From Faecalimonas sp. (GTDB lineage: Bacteria > Bacillota > Clostridia > Lachnospirales > Lachnospiraceae), in the NCBI GenBank assembly GCA_020024645.1, contig JAHHTN010000079.1, positions 1 through 8,636 of the forward strand: DNA of 8,636 nucleotides, read 5' to 3'. The notes under the pieces are model-generated. The model made no database searches. It was not told where the DNA came from and was given only the letters and a program-made list of their open reading frames with translations. Position 1 is the stretch's first letter; every line of letters begins with the position of its first letter. Made by a program: the position numbers and the translations under genes. Below are positions 6,157-8,636 of the stretch, piece by piece.

Positions 6157-6204
6157 TAATAATAGTGGTTTTAGTTTCTTAACTAAGGGAGAACTTCATT
6201 CCCT
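6145..6204 (-). ncRNA. Fluoride riboswitch aptamer (crcB RNA)
   Basis: Read on the minus strand. P1 is AGGGA (6204-6200) with TCCCT (6190-6186) around the loop ATGAAGTTC. An optional hairpin follows, TTAGTT-AAGA-AACTAA (6186-6171). Next come AACC (6170-6167), a short P3 ACT/AGT (6166-6164 with 6157-6155) and the conserved TGATG (6154-6150). ACTTC (6149-6145) then forms the defining pseudoknot with GAAGT in the P1 loop (6197-6193). In fluoride riboswitches I remember, these strands are GGAGT/ACTCC or AGGCC/GGCCT, so the change here is compensated. One difference is AATG where GATG is common at the P1 loop. The RNA begins directly at the predicted start site and ends in an overlapping terminator, which gives an ON switch. 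Confidence 0.87.
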
Positions 6205-6212
6205 ACGATAGA

Positions 6213-6242
6213 ATGATAGCAAAAACAAGTATGTTTTGTCAA
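6213..6242 (-). promoter_or_regulatory. Sigma-A promoter of the riboswitch-antiporter unit
   Basis: On the minus strand TTGACA (6242-6237) and TATCAT (6218-6213) are spaced by 18 nt. The start site near 6206 is immediately before the aptamer's P1. The spacer contains the dyad AAAACA-agta-TGTTTT (6222-6237), which could be a repressor site or chance. Confidence 0.82.
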
Positions 6243-6271
6243 TACTTAGAATAATATCACCTTGTGTTGAT

Positions 6272-6283
6272 TTCATGCATGAA
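6272..6283. repeat. 12-bp perfect palindrome between the divergent promoters
   Basis: TTCATGCATGAA is self-complementary over all 12 bases. TTGA (6267-6270) and TCAA (6287-6290) flank it on either side, slightly off-centre. It lies about 20 bp upstream of the -35 box of the MFS gene and about 30 bp upstream of the -35 box of the antiporter. It may be a regulator binding site; no gene in the window encodes an obvious partner. Confidence 0.45.
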
Positions 6284-6284
6284 C

Positions 6285-6308
6285 TGTCAAAAATAAAATG
6301 GTTTGACA
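6285..6308. promoter_or_regulatory. Operator-like inverted repeat overlapping the MFS -35 box
   Basis: TGTCAAA (6285-6291) and TTTGACA (6302-6308) form a perfect 7-bp inverted repeat with a 10-bp spacer. The right arm contains the whole -35 box, so a protein bound here would block RNA polymerase. The left arm may also be just a chance TTGACA on the opposite strand; no -10 box is correctly spaced for it. Confidence 0.5.
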
Positions 6309-6331
6309 CGAATAAGTCTGAAGCCTATAAT
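6303..6331 (+). promoter_or_regulatory. Perfect-consensus sigma-A promoter of the MFS gene
   Basis: TTGACA (6303-6308), a 17-nt spacer and TATAAT (6326-6331) match the consensus at every position. The start site would be near 6338, about 60 nt ahead of the GTG start. A promoter this strong for a transporter suggests that it is held down by a repressor. Confidence 0.88.
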
Positions 6332-6396
6332 AAAATGAAATAATTTGTTATGAAAAGATGTTTTTGGGCAAAAAAGATTGATGAAGGTGTGATGAA

Positions 6397-7623
6397 GTGA
6401 GATATATTAGACAATATTTTGGGATGCGTAAAGAACTTTACATTTTATTTTGGGGTAGAGTTGTAACAAATATGGGGGCACTTATTTGGCCGATGATGAC
6501 TTTGATATTGAAAAGCAAATTGGGGTATTCGGCATCACAGATTGCAAGTATTCTTATTATTCTTGGTATTGCGCAATTTCCTTTTACATTAATAGGCGGG
6601 AAATTAGCAGACCGATATAATAAAAGAAATTTAATTATTATATGTGACATGGTAACGGTTATAAGTTATTTTATATGTGCATTTTTGCCAGTATCAGAGA
6701 AATGGATACCACTTTTGGCTTTAGCGGCTATTTTCGCACAAATGGAATGGCCAAGTTACGATGCTTTAGTAGCAGATTTATCTTCGTCAGAAGAAAGAGA
6801 GAAAGCGTATAGTTTAAATTATTTGGGAGGAAATCTAGGATTAGTATTAGCACCAACAATAGGAGGATTTTTATTTGCAAATCATCTTTCGCTTGCATTT
6901 TTAATTAATAGTTTTGCAACATTTTCTTCTACTGTATTGATTTTCTTTTTTATTAAAGATATTACACCAGTAAAAACTAAGGAAATGACACAAAAATATG
7001 AAGGAACACGAGACGGAGATAGTGTTTGGAAGATTTTATGGGAAAATAAATTGCTAATTTTATTTATGCTATGTGGGGGAATTTGGACGCTTGTTTATAG
7101 ACAATTAGATTTCCTTATCCCTTTAAATCTAGAACAATCTTATGGGGAACAGGGGGCAGTTTTGTTTGGTACACTTACAAGTGTAAATGCGTTAGTTGTA
7201 ATTGTTGGAACGCCAATACTTACGAAGATTATGGAATGCGTACGAGACGTAGAACGACTTCTGATAGGACAGGTCTTGATTATACTTGGTCTTTCTGCTT
7301 ACGCACTTGTGCAAAATGTTTTGGTTATTTATTTTGTTTCTATGGTGGTTTTTACATTTGGAGAGATTAGTGGTACGCTTGGAAATCAACCTTATTTGAC
7401 AAGGCGTATCCCAGCATCCCATAGAGGAAGATTTTCTTCTTTTTATACAATGGTCACGGGGGCATTTCAATTAGGAGGACAGAAAGTTGTTGGAAGTATG
7501 GTAGATGTAATGTCACTACAAACAGTATGGAAGTATATTGTAGTTATCGGTATATTGAATGTAGTGGGATATCTTATTCTATGTAGAAGAGATAGAAAGA
7601 CCTTTTCGTTATTTTATCAATAA
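6397..7623 (+). CDS. MFS transporter, efflux-type
   Basis: A major facilitator superfamily membrane protein of 408 residues, the normal length for 12 helices. Motif A, GGKLADRYNKRN, lies at 67-78 between helices 2 and 3. NLGLVLAPTIGG at 146-157 resembles motif C in helix 5, which is typical of proton-coupled antiporters (drug or metabolite efflux). A hydrophilic loop at about 188-213 separates the two six-helix halves. The GTG start at 6397 follows AAGGTG with 7 nt spacing; an ATG at 6424 would lose the N-terminal amphipathic stretch. It is a single-gene unit with a consensus promoter and operator-like dyads, and it converges on the hydrolase gene. The substrate cannot be deduced; multidrug efflux is a common role of relatives. 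Confidence 0.88.
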   Translation: MRYIRQYFGMRKELYILFWGRVVTNMGALIWPMMTLILKSKLGYSASQIASILIILGIAQFPFTLIGGKLADRYNKRNLIIICDMVTVISYFICAFLPVSEKWIPLLALAAIFAQMEWPSYDALVADLSSSEEREKAYSLNYLGGNLGLVLAPTIGGFLFANHLSLAFLINSFATFSSTVLIFFFIKDITPVKTKEMTQKYEGTRDGDSVWKILWENKLLILFMLCGGIWTLVYRQLDFLIPLNLEQSYGEQGAVLFGTLTSVNALVVIVGTPILTKIMECVRDVERLLIGQVLIILGLSAYALVQNVLVIYFVSMVVFTFGEISGTLGNQPYLTRRIPASHRGRFSSFYTMVTGAFQLGGQKVVGSMVDVMSLQTVWKYIVVIGILNVVGYLILCRRDRKTFSLFYQ

Positions 7624-7634
7624 AAATAATTATA

Positions 7635-7694
7635 ACATAAAACAATAACCTGACAGGCATATGCCTAATCAGGTTATTGTTTTATGTATATTTT
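7635..7694. terminator. Bidirectional terminator between the MFS and hydrolase genes
   Basis: ACATAAAACAATAACCTGA (7635-7653) and its exact complement (7669-7687) form a perfect 19-bp stem. The loop holds AGGCATATGCCT (7655-7666), itself a perfect 12-bp palindrome that can fold as AGGC-atat-GCCT. AT-rich tails with TTTT (7691-7694) on the plus strand, and TTATAATTATTTTTA on the minus strand, serve the two convergent genes. The first bases of the hydrolase stop codon lie in the plus-strand T-tract. Confidence 0.9.
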
Positions 7695-8583
7695 AGTCGT
7701 ATTGATTCATCCAGTTAATAAGTTCTACACAGTAGTCATCGTGTCTATCTACGAAGCAAGTATGTCTTGCACGTTCCCAAAGAATCCATTTAGAATTTGG
7801 AATTCCATCTGCCATTGTTTTAGCAATGAGTGGAGAACAAAGATCTGAGATACCACTGCAGATTAATGAAGGGATTTTGATTTCTCCAAGTCTGTCAATG
7901 TATTCAAAGTCTCTAAGAGTTCCTGTAGGTGCAAATTCATTTGGTCCCCATCCTTTAACATAAGATTCAGAACCTGATTTTTTAGGTCTCTTACAACATT
8001 CAGGAACATCATCACCAAGCCAGTAGTTGCAGTATCTATCCATATATTCCGCAACAGCTGCATCGTATGCTTCTCCTGTGAAGTCGCCTGTTTCAAGTGC
8101 GTGGTTGATAGCATCTTGCATATCTTGTGGCATCATTTTGATACGACGAAGTCCTTCTCTTTCCCAAAGAGAACTACTTGGGTGTCCGCTGGAAATGATG
8201 AAACTTTTAACACCTTCTGGTTTGTAATCTAATGCGTAGGCAATTTGCATCATACCACCCCAAGACTGTCCGATGATGTGACATTCATCTAATCCAAGGT
8301 GTTTTCTTAATGCCTCAAGCTCGTCTAACCAAACTTTTTGATTCCAAAGTTCAGGATGTCCATCAAGATAAGAGTTACCACAACCGATTTGGTCGTACAT
8401 AATAATCATACGATCATCATCGTCTGCGACATTGTCTAATACCTCGTAGTAATTATGAGTAGAACCAGGTCCTCCGTGAAGACAGATTAAAGGTGCCTTT
8501 CCATTATTTTTTCTTTCGCCAACTATTCTATAATATGTTTGATATCCAAGATATGGCATATATCCTTCTGTAATTTTTGCCAT
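7693..8583 (-). CDS. Proline iminopeptidase-like alpha/beta hydrolase (peptidase family S33)
   Basis: A cytoplasmic serine hydrolase of 296 residues in the proline iminopeptidase / tricorn factor F1 / amino-acid amidase group. It releases N-terminal residues from small peptides or hydrolyses amino-acid amides. Numbered from the ATG at 8583: HGGPG (36-40) is the oxyanion segment, DQIGCGNS (64-71) follows, and GQSWGG (105-110) contains nucleophile Ser107. Asp247 (SGISDLCSP) and His274 (RARHTCF) complete the triad. The variable cap domain lies at about 135-225. There is no signal peptide. Start choice: a GTG at 8613 opens the frame earlier, but AAAGGAG (8591-8597) lies downstream of it and sits 7 nt before the ATG at 8583. 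It is a single gene; exact substrate preference is not readable, so I give no symbol. Confidence 0.92.
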   Translation of the reverse strand: MAKITEGYMPYLGYQTYYRIVGERKNNGKAPLICLHGGPGSTHNYYEVLDNVADDDDRMIIMYDQIGCGNSYLDGHPELWNQKVWLDELEALRKHLGLDECHIIGQSWGGMMQIAYALDYKPEGVKSFIISSGHPSSSLWEREGLRRIKMMPQDMQDAINHALETGDFTGEAYDAAVAEYMDRYCNYWLGDDVPECCKRPKKSGSESYVKGWGPNEFAPTGTLRDFEYIDRLGEIKIPSLICSGISDLCSPLIAKTMADGIPNSKWILWERARHTCFVDRHDDYCVELINWMNQYD

Positions 8584-8621
8584 GATTTTTCTCCTTTCTG
8601 ACAAGTTTTTCACTAATATCT

Positions 8622-8630
8622 AGTATAATA
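8622..8630 (-). promoter_or_regulatory. Possible -10 region of the hydrolase promoter
   Basis: On the minus strand TATTATACT (8630-8622) offers two overlapping -10 boxes, TATTAT and TATACT. Either would start transcription roughly 30 nt before the ATG. The -35 region lies beyond the right edge, so this cannot be confirmed. Confidence 0.4.
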
Positions 8631-8636
8631 CATTTT

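Noticed and set aside
8584..8613. Upstream GTG start extending the hydrolase by 10 residues
   Set aside because: The strong AAAGGAG site lies downstream of this GTG and 7 nt before the ATG at 8583, which also gives the usual family N-terminus.
1..8636. CRISPR array, tRNA/rRNA genes, insertion sequences, phage or defence genes
   Set aside because: I saw no regularly spaced repeats, cloverleaf or rRNA signature, transposase-like protein or terminal inverted repeats; all long open frames are explained by metabolic, transport and regulatory genes.

Overview
The window looks like chromosomal DNA of a low-GC Gram-positive bacterium, most likely a Clostridia/Lachnospiraceae-type Firmicute. This rests on AT-rich sequence, strong AGGAGG-type ribosome sites, near-consensus sigma-A promoters (TTGACA, 17-18 nt, TATAAT), many U-tailed hairpin terminators, and protein sequences in the style of that group. 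The assignment is inferred from style, not from a database search. There is no rRNA, tRNA, CRISPR array, insertion sequence or phage gene.

Left part (1-1609, minus strand): a three-gene operon reading leftwards, marR - fetA - fetB. It encodes a MarR-type repressor, the ATPase of a FetAB (YbbLM/UPF0014) iron-export ABC transporter, and the first 137 codons of its permease, which runs off the left edge. A near-consensus promoter is followed by a compact array of ATTACG/CGTAAT half-sites over the predicted transcription start, which suggests autoregulation by the MarR protein.

Middle part (1823-4405, plus strand): a pantothenate operon, panD - panC - BASS-family transporter. A consensus promoter starts a leader of about 240 nt. 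The leader holds hairpins with bulged adenosines (a candidate pan-motif RNA) and ends in an intrinsic terminator just before panD. The operon makes beta-alanine and joins it to pantoate, but panB and panE are absent here. The third gene belongs to the family of ketopantoate/pantoate transporters such as PanS, so it may supply the missing precursor.

Next comes a small orphan protein of 103 residues with its own promoter (4433-4812). It converges on a cation:proton antiporter of the SLC9B/NHA-like type (4895-6076, minus strand), and the two share a 21-bp bidirectional terminator hairpin. The antiporter is preceded by a complete fluoride riboswitch (crcB RNA): promoter, aptamer with a compensated pseudoknot, and an overlapping terminator. 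The genetic logic is transcription ON with fluoride.

Right part: an MFS efflux-type transporter (6397-7623, plus strand) with a perfect consensus promoter and dyads around its -35 box. It converges on a proline-iminopeptidase-like alpha/beta hydrolase (7693-8583, minus strand), with a 19-bp perfect hairpin between them.

The most notable content is regulatory: two cis-acting RNA leaders (fluoride; probably pantothenate-related) and several operator-like dyads. No clearly unprecedented system is visible. The panD-panC-transporter arrangement and the orphan 103-residue protein are the best leads.
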